A stretch of DNA of 13,141 nt from Prevotellaceae bacterium (GTDB taxonomy: Bacteria; Bacteroidota; Bacteroidia; Bacteroidales; UBA932), in assembly GCA_031257655.1 (NCBI GenBank), contig JAIROF010000164.1, positions 1 to 13,141 on the forward strand, in the 5' to 3' direction. Made by a program: the position numbers and the translations under genes. Shown here piece after piece: positions 7,180 through 13,063 of the stretch; positions within the stretch are counted from its first letter, which is position 1, and each line of letters starts with the position of its first letter. A model generated the notes under the pieces. The model made no database searches and was not told the origin of the DNA. It saw nothing but the letters and a program-made list of their open reading frames with translations.

Positions 7180-8547
7180 CTACCCTCCCCCACTTCCGCA
7201 AACTTCTTCCGCCAGCTCCTTTACGTTGATTCCGCCAAAGTTTCCGGAGCTCATAAAGAGGAACGTTGCCTGCTTGCGCTCCAGCTTTTTCAGCGCTGCC
7301 GCCAGCGCGCTGCTGTCCGTAAAGACCTTTACGTCGCCGCCAAAGGCGTTGGCCACGTCTGCCGCCGAAATTTCGGTCAGCTGCTTGTGGCGTACCGTTT
7401 CCGGATTAAAGTAAACGCAGGCGGCGTCGGCGTGGCGCATGGCGCCGCGGTACTGCGAAAGAAAATCTTTGGAGAGGCTGCTGAACGTGTGCAGCTCCAT
7501 GCAGGCGTACAGCTTGCGCTGCGGGAGCTGCTTTTTTACCGCTTCGGTGGTGGCGCACAGCTTGGAGGGCGAATGGGCAAAATCGTAGAAAACGCTTGTG
7601 CTGCCGGCTTCCGCCATGAGCTGCAGCCGCCGCGCTGCGCCCGCAAAGCTCCCTATAGCGGCGTAAAAAACGCTACGCGCAACGCCCGCCTGCTCGCAGG
7701 CCAGCAGCGCTGCGTTCAGGTTGTGCAGGTTGTGCTCGCCAAAGATTTTGAGCGGCACGCTGCCGCCGGGCGTCGCCAAGCAGCACACGCCCTCCTCGTT
7801 CACGTGCGGGTGCGCCTCGTAGCCAATTTTCTTGAGGCTGCCCTTAGCATTTTCGGCAACCGAGGCGCAGGTCTTGTCGCTCCGGCAAAAGATCAGCGCA
7901 CCGTTGTCCTCTATCAGGTCGGCGAAGATGGCGAACTGCTCAACGTACATCTCCCACGTTGGAAAAACGTTGATGTGATCCCACGCAATGCCCGTAATCA
8001 CGCCTACGTGCGGGCGGTAGAGGTGAAACTTCGGTCGGGGGTCTACGGGCGAGGTGAGGTATTCGTCGCCCTCAAAGACGGCAATCTTGGTGGCGGCGCT
8101 AAGGCTCACCATGGTTTCAAAGCCGCTGAGCTGTGCGCCCACCATGTAGTCGAACGCCACGCCGGCGTAGCGCAGCACGTGCATAATCATGGCGGTGGTG
8201 GTGGTTTTGCCGTGGCTTCCGCCCACTACGATGCGCATTTTGCCCTTCGCTTGCTCGTACAGGTATTCGGGGTACGAGTAAACCTTGAGGCCAAGCGCCT
8301 TAGCGTGCAGCAGCTCCGGGTTGTCGGCGCGGGCGTGCATGCCGAGGATAACCTCGTCTATTTCCGTCGTGATTTTTTCGGGATACCAGCCTGTTTTTTC
8401 CGGCAGCAGCCCTTTGGCGGCCAGCCGGCTGCGGGCAGGGTCAAAAATTTCGTCGTCCGAGCCGCTCACGGAGTACCCCTTTTCGTGCAGCGCCAGCGCC
8501 AGGTTGTGCATGGCGCTCCCGCCAATGGCTATAAAGTGAACACGCAT
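7180..8547 (-). CDS. mpl: UDP-N-acetylmuramate:L-Ala-gamma-D-Glu-meso-DAP ligase (Mpl)
   Basis: A 455-residue cytoplasmic enzyme of the Mur ligase family. It recycles murein by joining the tripeptide L-Ala-D-Glu-meso-DAP to UDP-MurNAc. The N-terminus MRVHFIAIGGSAMHNLALAL is the UDP-binding Rossmann start characteristic of Mpl; MurC has a different pattern there. The P-loop is GGSHGKTTTT (109-118). Central and C-terminal Mur motifs include FEGDEYLTS, ITGIAWDHINVFPT, GEHNLHNLNAALLA and DFAHSPSK. The ATG at 8547 is chosen because it begins the Rossmann motif and because the promoter -7 box lies at 8573-8580; the in-frame ATG at 8583 would be upstream of transcription. No other murein genes are adjacent. 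Confidence 0.94.
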   Translation of the reverse strand: MRVHFIAIGGSAMHNLALALHEKGYSVSGSDDEIFDPARSRLAAKGLLPEKTGWYPEKITTEIDEVILGMHARADNPELLHAKALGLKVYSYPEYLYEQAKGKMRIVVGGSHGKTTTTAMIMHVLRYAGVAFDYMVGAQLSGFETMVSLSAATKIAVFEGDEYLTSPVDPRPKFHLYRPHVGVITGIAWDHINVFPTWEMYVEQFAIFADLIEDNGALIFCRSDKTCASVAENAKGSLKKIGYEAHPHVNEEGVCCLATPGGSVPLKIFGEHNLHNLNAALLACEQAGVARSVFYAAIGSFAGAARRLQLMAEAGSTSVFYDFAHSPSKLCATTEAVKKQLPQRKLYACMELHTFSSLSKDFLSQYRGAMRHADAACVYFNPETVRHKQLTEISAADVANAFGGDVKVFTDSSALAAALKKLERKQATFLFMSSGNFGGINVKELAEEVCGSGGG

Positions 8548-8572
8548 GTTGAATTTGCTTAAAATGCTGCCG

Positions 8573-8602
8573 CAAAAATACATGAAAATCTCAGATTTTC
8601 AA
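8573..8602 (-). promoter_or_regulatory. mpl promoter with a perfect palindrome between its elements
   Basis: The minus strand reads TTG (8602-8600), a 19-base spacer, then TATTTTTG (8580-8573), a full Bacteroidota promoter. The 9-1-9 perfect palindrome TGAAAATCTCAGATTTTCA (8583-8601) fills the spacer. That is where a bound repressor would block the polymerase. The promoter is well supported; the operator role is inferred. Confidence 0.7.
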
Positions 8603-8620
8603 GCGTGCGAAATGAAAAAA

Positions 8621-8651
8621 GGCTAATTCTTTTTTTGATGCGCTATGAAAA
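8621..8651 (+). repeat. 31-base repeat, solitary copy
   Basis: Begins GGCTAATTCTTTTTTTGATG and matches the right arm at 8942-8972 at 30 of 31 bases. A shortened relative (AAAAAAGGGCTAATTCTTT) lies at 7155-7173 on the other side of mpl, so related copies flank that gene. Confidence 0.85.
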
Positions 8652-8708
8652 TTAAGCTCTCATGTTGCGCAGCAAAAGCGTCTCAGCGACGAAGTAGCGG
8701 CGACATGG

Positions 8709-8798
8709 CGCTGTAGAGACGCACGGCGTGCGTCTCGGCGACAAAATGGCGCTGACGCGCAATGCACAATGAGACGCACGCCGTGCGTCTCTACAGCG
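8709..8798. repeat. 90-bp element with nested palindromes
   Basis: The 28-base arms at 8709-8736 and 8771-8798 are perfect reverse complements. Each arm is itself palindromic: GAGACGCAC, three bases, GTGCGTCTC. The motif TGTAGAGACGCACGGCGTGC resembles a dispersed intergenic repeat that I recall from bacterial genomes; that link is from memory and untested. Confidence 0.85.
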
Positions 8799-8893
8799 TT
8801 ATGCGTCGCACCATGCGCCATTAATCATATATAATCATTCAAATCAAAAAAAAAAACAGCGCTCAGACAGCTATATGCGTAGCCTGAGTTAAG

Positions 8894-8993
8894 CTCATCC
8901 AATGCTTTTCATAGCGCCTCAAAAAAAGAATTAGCCAAATGGGCTAATTCTTTTTTTGAGGCGCTATGAAAAGTTTGTAGAGCATTGGATGAG
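8894..8993. repeat. Long inverted repeat (hairpin) upstream of perR
   Basis: Inner arms at 8906-8936 and 8942-8972 are perfectly complementary over 31 bases around a 5-base loop. Outer arms at 8894-8905 and 8982-8993 (CTCATCCAATGC / GCATTGGATGAG) extend the stem by 12 bp. A 9-base insertion on the right side (8973-8981) interrupts it. Confidence 0.92.
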
Positions 8994-9115
8994 ATTGGCT
9001 GCGCCGAGCTTCGACTACCTACGCGCACCGGAATTTTCCTATCCACCTCAAAAAAGATTTTTACCGCTATTTTCACCGCTATTTTTCCCTCGGCAGCGTT
9101 TTTTTCTCATAAAAA

Positions 9116-9147
9116 TTTTGTATATTCAAAATCTCTGGCTACCTTTG
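9116..9147 (+). promoter_or_regulatory. perR promoter
   Basis: TTTTG (9116-9120), a 19-base spacer and TACCTTTG (9140-9147) match the Bacteroidota -33/-7 consensus exactly. The start codon follows at 9184, so the leader is about 30 bases and contains the operator at 9162-9176. Confidence 0.82.
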
Positions 9148-9161
9148 TATCGAAATCAGAA

Positions 9162-9176
9162 TTGTAACCATTACAA
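9162..9176. promoter_or_regulatory. Candidate PerR box (autoregulatory operator)
   Basis: TTGTAACCATTACAA reads as a Fur/PerR-type 7-1-7 site; the half-sites are TTGTAAC and the complement of TTGTAAT. It overlaps the expected transcription start of perR. PerR genes commonly repress themselves, so autoregulation is a reasonable inference. Confidence 0.6.
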
Positions 9177-9183
9177 ATTTGTG

Positions 9184-9645
9184 ATGAAAAGTCAGGTTGA
9201 AGTTGTAAAAAGGTTAGCGCAGTTTGGCGTAAAGCCGTCGCTACAGCGTATAGCCATTATGGGCTACGTGATGGATAACCTGGTGCACCCAACGGTGGAT
9301 ACCGTGTTCAACGGCTTGTCGCCGGCTATCCCCACCTTATCCAAAACGACCGTTTACAATACGCTGAAGCTGCTTGCGCGGCAGGGCGCCGTGCTGGAGC
9401 TCAACATCGACGAAAAAAATGTGCGCTACGACGCCAACATTTTTCGCCATGCCCACTTTCGGTGCAAGCAGTGCGGCAGCGTGCACGACGTGCCGGTCGA
9501 GAGCGTTGAGGTGCTCACCAAGAAATCCGCAGGCGACCTGCAGATCACCGAAAGCCAGCTCTACTACAAAGGCTACTGCGGCAAGTGCAAGGCAGCGGTG
9601 GCAGCGGAGCCCTCGGAGCCCCAAGCGGCAAAAGCCGGCGCATGA
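9184..9645 (+). CDS. perR: Peroxide-responsive repressor PerR (Fur family)
   Basis: A 153-residue Fur-family metalloregulator. The N-terminal winged helix includes GVKPSLQRIAIMGYV and SKTTVYNTLKLL. The regulatory-metal ligands match those of Bacillus PerR: H35, D83, H89, H91 and D102. The aspartate at the last position (in HDV) is the PerR-type residue; Fur usually has glutamate. Structural zinc cysteines are C94/C97 and C132/C135. The ATG at 9184 gives a normal family length and follows the promoter; the longer frame from 8956 runs through repeats. The protein is expected to sense peroxide by oxidation of iron-ligand histidines and to derepress detoxification genes. The rubrerythrin gene 103 bases downstream is a typical target. 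The tail beyond the last zinc motif is Ala/Pro-rich, without known function. Confidence 0.92.
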   Translation: MKSQVEVVKRLAQFGVKPSLQRIAIMGYVMDNLVHPTVDTVFNGLSPAIPTLSKTTVYNTLKLLARQGAVLELNIDEKNVRYDANIFRHAHFRCKQCGSVHDVPVESVEVLTKKSAGDLQITESQLYYKGYCGKCKAAVAAEPSEPQAAKAGA

Positions 9646-9748
9646 GCCGCCGCGAAACAGTAAAAACGAGCATGTTCGTTAAACACAGTAACCATGGATG
9701 GAGGTTTACATGCAGACGCCATCCGCAAAATTTTATATTTTTATCAGT

Positions 9749-10303
9749 ATGAAAAAGAAGTGGATTTGTACCGTGTGCGGCTACGTGCACGAAGGGGACG
9801 AAGCTCCCGAGCGCTGCCCCCAATGCAAGCAACCCAAAGAAAAGTTTAAGGAGCTTGTGGAATCGGCAGGAGCGCTGAAGTTTGTTGATGAGCACGTGCT
9901 TGGCGTTGCCAAGGGCGTAGACCCCGTGGTGCTCGAAGGCCTCAAGGCGCACTTTATGGGGGAATCGACGGAGGTTGGCATGTACCTTGCCATGAGCCGT
10001 CAGGCAGACCGCGAGGGATACCCCGAAGTGGCGGAGGCCTTTAAGCGCTACGCATGGGAGGAGGCCGAGCACGCCTCCAAGTTTGCTGAGCTGCTGGGTG
10101 AGGTGGTTTGGGATACCAAAACGAACCTCAAAAAGCGCATGGAGGCTGAAGCCGGAGCATGCGAGGACAAAAAGCGAATCGCTACCCTGGCCAAACAGCA
10201 AAATCTGGACGCTATTCACGACACCGTGCACGAAATGTGCAAGGACGAAGCGCGCCATGGAAAAGGGTTTGAAGGCTTGTATAACCGCTACTTCAAGGAG
10301 TAG
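9749..10303 (+). CDS. rbr: Reverse-type rubrerythrin (NADH peroxidase)
   Basis: A 184-residue non-haem iron protein that reduces hydrogen peroxide in anaerobes. The rubredoxin-like domain is at the N-terminus ([12 protein letters not shown] and ERCPQC; C7, C10, C23, C26). The ferritin-like di-iron domain follows, which is the reverse of the classical rubrerythrin order. Di-iron ligands are visible in GESTEV, in EEAEHASKF (an ExxH) and in the C-terminal DEARHGKGF (a second ExxH). The ATG at 9749 begins exactly at the domain start; in-frame upstream codons from 9698 add no domain. It follows perR in the same direction and is followed by a terminator. Whether it has its own promoter is unclear: TATATTTT at 9734-9741 is a weak match only. 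Confidence 0.93.
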   Translation: MKKKWICTVCGYVHEGDEAPERCPQCKQPKEKFKELVESAGALKFVDEHVLGVAKGVDPVVLEGLKAHFMGESTEVGMYLAMSRQADREGYPEVAEAFKRYAWEEAEHASKFAELLGEVVWDTKTNLKKRMEAEAGACEDKKRIATLAKQQNLDAIHDTVHEMCKDEARHGKGFEGLYNRYFKE

Positions 10304-10335
10304 ACAAGTCGGAATGGCGAAAAATTAAAGAAATG

Positions 10336-10372
10336 GAGAGGCTACCGCTCAGCGGATGGCCTCTCTTTTTTT
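10336..10372 (+). terminator. Rho-independent terminator after rubrerythrin
   Basis: GAGAGGC (10336-10342) pairs with GCCTCTC (10359-10365). An inner CCGCT/AGCGG stem is present, and a T7 run ends at 10372. It lies 33 bases after the stop codon. Confidence 0.9.
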
Positions 10373-10427
10373 AGGGGGGAATTTTACTTTTACATTGCGC
10401 TCTATCCCATCAATAAGAAAGTAAAAT

Positions 10428-10537
10428 CCGCTACAAGCCCAGGAGGGGCGGCCGGCATCCCCAGCGCGGGGCAAAACCCCACGCGGGCTGTACCGTAGCG
10501 GTCGGCGCAGGCCTCGCGTCCGAGGCTACGGTTTTTT
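10428..10537 (+). repeat. Folded segment with two mutually exclusive stems
   Basis: CCGCTAC (10428-10434) plus AGCCC (10436-10440) can pair with GGGCT (10485-10489) plus GTAGCGG (10495-10501). Alternatively, CCGTAGC (10493-10499) can pair with GCTACGG (10525-10531). A local hairpin GCCTCG/CGAGGC (10511-10526) followed by T6 at 10532-10537 also looks like a terminator. Further GGGG/CCCC hairpins fill the interior. No plus-strand gene follows directly; mgsA ends here on the other strand. A palindromic repeat or a 3' structured RNA are both possible. Confidence 0.5.
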
Positions 10538-10553
10538 GGCGCAGCCGCAGCCG

Positions 10554-11003
10554 TCAGGATTCCCGGCGAAATTCGATGTACTGTGGGATGCTGGGCTTGT
10601 AGCTTTCCTCGTCCCAGAGCGGGCTTGTTATCATCAAGTCTGCGCTGTAGCGGTTGCAGGCTATGGGGATGTTGTGTATCCGGCATTGGCGAAGCAGCAT
10701 CATGATATCCGCTTCGTGAGGCTGGGCGTTCAGGTCGTCTATCAGGAATACGGCAAGGTCAACCTCCTTGCGTACAACCATTGCCGCAATCTCCGCGTCG
10801 CCGCCCAGGGGACCGGAGTTCATGCGGGTAATGCTGGCCGTGAGGCCTTTTTCGCGGTAGGCGTCCTGTATGAGCTTGCCCGTGGTGCCGGTGCAGACTA
10901 AGTGATGCTTCGCAAGAAAAAGCGCGTTGAAAACAGCCCACTCTACCATGTCGACCTTGCGACGGTCGTGCGCCACCAGCGCTATTGTAAGACGTTTCTT
11001 CAT
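10554..11003 (-). CDS. mgsA: Methylglyoxal synthase
   Basis: A 149-residue cytoplasmic enzyme that converts dihydroxyacetone phosphate to methylglyoxal and phosphate, a bypass of lower glycolysis under phosphate limitation or sugar overflow. Motifs are complete: ALVAHDRRK (H12, D13), CTGTTGKLI for phosphate binding, SGPLGGDAEIAAM with catalytic D69, and DDLNAQPHEADIMMLLR with H96. IPIACNRYSADLMITSPL then closes the fold. Length is normal. It is divergent from trpB2 and has its own promoter at 11061-11091. High sugar-phosphate flux from the nearby xylose pathway would be a plausible setting, but that link is speculation. Confidence 0.95.
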   Translation of the reverse strand: MKKRLTIALVAHDRRKVDMVEWAVFNALFLAKHHLVCTGTTGKLIQDAYREKGLTASITRMNSGPLGGDAEIAAMVVRKEVDLAVFLIDDLNAQPHEADIMMLLRQCRIHNIPIACNRYSADLMITSPLWDEESYKPSIPQYIEFRRES

Positions 11004-11060
11004 GTGTCCGAAAATTGCTAAGGGTTATGGTGTGTCTTTTGGAAAACCTAATTGTTGATT

Positions 11061-11091
11061 CAAAAGTACATGAAAAACTTGGGTTTGCCAA
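11061..11091 (-). promoter_or_regulatory. mgsA promoter
   Basis: The minus strand has TTG (11091-11089), a 20-base spacer and TACTTTTG (11068-11061), an exact Bacteroidota consensus. The leader to the ATG at 11003 is about 50 bases. Confidence 0.75.
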
Positions 11092-11238
11092 GCGCGCGCG
11101 AAAAAAGTTTTTTACAGAGGAAAGCGCACACCCCGCTAAGCGGTACGGGTACCGGCCTGGCGCACCGGCTCACAGGCCGAACGCCTTCGCCTGGGGGCGA
11201 AGCCTTTTTGCCCCCCAAAAACTTTTTAGGCCCTGCGC
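11092..11238. repeat. Palindromic segment between the divergent mgsA and trpB2 promoters
   Basis: An imperfect large inverted repeat: CCAAGCGC and AAAAAAGTTTTTT on the left (11088-11113) match AAAAACTTTTT and GCGCTTG on the right (11217-11241). Inside are hairpins CGGCCTG/CAGGCCG (11153-11179) and CTTCGCC/GGCGAAG (11185-11202, then T5). An overlapping alternative GGGGGC/GCCCCC (11193-11215) excludes the latter. It sits exactly between the two -33 elements, so transcripts from these promoters would not include most of it. Confidence 0.6.
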
Positions 11239-11269
11239 TTGTAAAGCTTGGATTTTTCCCGTAAGTTTG
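11239..11269 (+). promoter_or_regulatory. trpB2 promoter
   Basis: TTG (11239-11241), a 20-base spacer and TAAGTTTG (11262-11269) match the Bacteroidota consensus exactly. The leader to the ATG at 11308 is about 30 bases. Confidence 0.77.
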
Positions 11270-11307
11270 CAGCTGAAATTCACCTCCCCTAAACCCCAAA
11301 AAAAATT

Positions 11308-12672
11308 ATGAGTACAAAAACGAAAAAAATCTTGCTTTCCGAGCAAGAGCTGCCCACGCAGTGGTACAACATCGTTGCCGATATGGCCAACAAGCCTTTG
11401 CCCCCCCTGCATCCCGGCACTAAGCAGCCGCTGGTTGCCGCCGATTTGGAGCCTATCTTTGCCAGGGAGCTATGCCTGCAGGAGCTCACGCAGGAGCGCT
11501 ACGTTGACATCCCCGAAGAAGTGCGGGACGTTTACAAAATCTACCGCCCCACGCCGCTGGTGCGCGCCTATGGCCTCGAAAAGGCGCTGGATACGCCGGC
11601 GCACATCTACTTCAAAAACGAAAGCGTAAGCCCCGTGGGCTCGCACAAGCTCAACTCGGCGCTGCCGCAGGCCTACTACAACAAAAAGCAGGGCGTGACG
11701 CACATCACCACCGAAACCGGCGCTGGGCAGTGGGGCACGGCGCTCAGCTTTGCCTGCCGCCTGTTTGGGCTAAACCTGAAGGTCTTCATGGTAAAAATCA
11801 GCTACGAGCAAAAGCCCTACCGCAAGTCGATGATGAACGCGTGGGGCGCGGAGGTCATCCCCTCGCCCAGCAACCAGACCAACGCCGGACGGAAAATACT
11901 TGCCCTGCACCCCAGCTCGTCCGGCAGCCTCGGCACGGCCATCTCGGAGGCCATAGAAGCCGCCATGTCTACGCCAAACGCCAAGTACACGCTGGGCAGC
12001 GTGCTCAACCACGTTATCCTGCACCAGACCATCATTGGCTTGGAGGCGGAGCGGCAGATGGCCATCGCCGGTGAATTTCCCGACGTGATCATCGGGTGCT
12101 TTGGCGGCGGCTCCAACTTCTCCGGCATAGCCTTTCCGTTCCTGCGCTACAAGCTCACGGAGGGAAGAGCGCTGCGCGTAATAGCCGCAGAGCCGGCCTC
12201 CTGCCCAAAGCTCACGCGCGGACAGTTTCAGTACGACTTTGGCGATGAGGTGGGGACAACCCCGCTCCTCCCCATGTACACGCTCGGACACGACTTTCAG
12301 CCGGCCGACATCCACGCCGGTGGGCTGCGCTACCACGGCGCAGGCGCCATCGTGAGCCAGCTCAACCGCGACAACCTCATCGAGGCGCAGGACATCCCTC
12401 AGCTCGAAAGCTTTGACGCCGCTACCCTGTTTGCCCGCGCCGAAGGCATCATTCCGGCCCCGGAATCGGCGCACGCCATCGCCTCCGCCATCCGTGAGGC
12501 TGACAAGGCAAAAGCGGAGGGTGCGAAAAAAACAATCCTATTCAACCTCTCGGGGCACGGACTTATCGACATGTCGGCATACGACCTCTACTACTCCGGA
12601 CAGCTCACAAACTACTCCCTCCCGCAGGAGGAAATTGACAAAAACGTGGCTAAGCTGGAGAAAATCATTTGA
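11308..12672 (+). CDS. trpB2: Tryptophan synthase beta-like enzyme, TrpB2 type
   Basis: A 454-residue fold-type II PLP enzyme. TrpB condenses indole with serine to tryptophan; TrpB2 proteins form a separate clade, are longer at the N-terminus and often lack a TrpA partner. The PLP lysine is K114 in PVGSHKLNSALPQAYY. The substrate loop is TTETGAGQWGTALSFA (134-149), and the PLP phosphate loop is GCFGGGSNFSG (263-273). The segment SVLNHVILHQTIIGLEAE is typical of the TrpB2 clade. No trpA or other trp gene is adjacent, so it probably works alone, as an indole scavenger or on another amino-acid substrate. The exact physiological reaction is not shown by the sequence. It has its own promoter and no obvious terminator directly after the stop. 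Confidence 0.93.
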   Translation: MSTKTKKILLSEQELPTQWYNIVADMANKPLPPLHPGTKQPLVAADLEPIFARELCLQELTQERYVDIPEEVRDVYKIYRPTPLVRAYGLEKALDTPAHIYFKNESVSPVGSHKLNSALPQAYYNKKQGVTHITTETGAGQWGTALSFACRLFGLNLKVFMVKISYEQKPYRKSMMNAWGAEVIPSPSNQTNAGRKILALHPSSSGSLGTAISEAIEAAMSTPNAKYTLGSVLNHVILHQTIIGLEAERQMAIAGEFPDVIIGCFGGGSNFSGIAFPFLRYKLTEGRALRVIAAEPASCPKLTRGQFQYDFGDEVGTTPLLPMYTLGHDFQPADIHAGGLRYHGAGAIVSQLNRDNLIEAQDIPQLESFDAATLFARAEGIIPAPESAHAIASAIREADKAKAEGAKKTILFNLSGHGLIDMSAYDLYYSGQLTNYSLPQEEIDKNVAKLEKII

Positions 12673-12674
12673 AG

Positions 12675-12709
12675 TAATGGTTAACGGTTAATGGTTAACG
12701 GTTAATGGG
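12675..12709. repeat. TAATGGT/TAACGGT array (7-base period)
   Basis: Five heptads alternate strictly: TAATGGT, TAACGGT, TAATGGT, TAACGGT, TAATGGG. The array starts three bases after the trpB2 stop codon. The alternation gives a higher-order 14-base period. Confidence 0.93.
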
Positions 12710-12736
12710 CTTACGCCGGAAATACCCGCCTTCTCC

Positions 12737-12767
12737 CCGTAGGCCGTCCCGCAGGGACGGCCTACGG
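12737..12767. repeat. Perfect 14-bp-stem hairpin
   Basis: Arms 12737-12750 and 12754-12767 are perfectly complementary around a GCA loop; the core is GGCCGTCCC / GGGACGGCC. The core matches the hairpin at 4368-4391 in part. No T run follows, so termination after trpB2 by this hairpin would be atypical. Confidence 0.8.
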
Positions 12768-12849
12768 AGCGAGAGGGAGTCCGCCGTATTTTTTAATTTA
12801 TTAAAACATCAACCATCATATTATGCTGCGCTCGGCATGGTTTTGTGCG

Positions 12850-13005
12850 AAAATAGCGCGCAAATGACGCAGATTCTTATGGTTTACGCAGATGAAGAAC
12901 CGGAGCATAGCGGAGCTCGGCGCAGCCAAATGGCCAAAATCTGTGCAAATCATAAAAAATCTGCGTCATCTGTGCGCTAAAAAACAAATCGCAGCTGCCG
13001 ACCGC
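12850..13005. repeat. Large palindromic intergenic repeat, right copy (inverted)
   Basis: Reverse-complement relative of 86-235, with the same flank (CAAATCGCAGC) and the same core (GAGCTCGGCGCAGCCAAATGG). Its stem arms (12856-12886 and about 12948-12979) contain ATGACGCAG and CTGCGTCAT, where the left copy has AGGGCGCAG and CTGCGCCCT. The paired arms changed together. The stem is less perfect than in the left copy. Confidence 0.85.
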
Positions 13006-13012
13006 GCGGAGT

Positions 13013-13055
13013 ATAGAAAACAATAGAAAACAATAGAAAACAATACAAATCAATA
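13013..13055. repeat. 10-base-period array
   Basis: Three copies of ATAGAAAACA (13013-13042) followed by degenerate units. It is the only clear array here whose period is not seven. Confidence 0.85.
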
Positions 13056-13063
13056 ATCCCATC

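Larger units (their letters stand above)
8584..9183. other. Repeat-rich region between mpl and perR
   Basis: About 600 bases without a gene. In order it holds the mpl promoter palindrome (8583-8601), a 31-base repeat copy (8621-8651), a nested palindrome pair (8709-8798), an A11 run (8846-8856), a long inverted repeat (8894-8993), a 15-base match to the core of the large palindromic repeat (8997-9011), and the perR promoter and operator (9116-9176). An open frame running into perR from 8956 is not a real N-terminus. Confidence 0.7.
12673..13063. other. Intergenic region after trpB2
   Basis: About 390 bases made almost wholly of repeats: a heptad array, a perfect hairpin, the right copy of the large palindromic element and a 10-base-period array. 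An open frame at 12705-12980 lies across these repeats and has no protein character. I see no promoter match for the gene that begins at 13064. Confidence 0.65.

Noticed and set aside
7387..8562. 391-codon open frame on the plus strand across mpl
   Set aside because: Antisense shadow of a fully conserved Mur ligase; rich in His, Val and Gly with no domain pattern.
8956..9183. N-terminal extension of perR
   Set aside because: It begins in the right arm of a hairpin repeat and runs through the perR promoter and operator. PerR has normal length from 9184.
9698..9748. N-terminal extension of rubrerythrin
   Set aside because: The rubredoxin domain begins at the ATG at 9749; the extra codons have no domain or signal-peptide character.
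10428..10537. A riboswitch controlling a downstream gene
   Set aside because: The competing stems are real, but no plus-strand gene begins within about 770 bases and mgsA lies on the other strand. It is kept only as an unexplained structured segment.
11185..11210. Transcription attenuator of trpB2
   Set aside because: The hairpin and T5 lie upstream of a good trpB2 promoter at 11239-11269, so the main transcript would not contain them.
11770..12474. 234-codon open frame on the minus strand across trpB2
   Set aside because: Antisense shadow of a complete PLP enzyme.
12705..12980. 91-codon open frame after trpB2
   Set aside because: It reads through a hairpin and the large palindromic repeat; no protein-like pattern.
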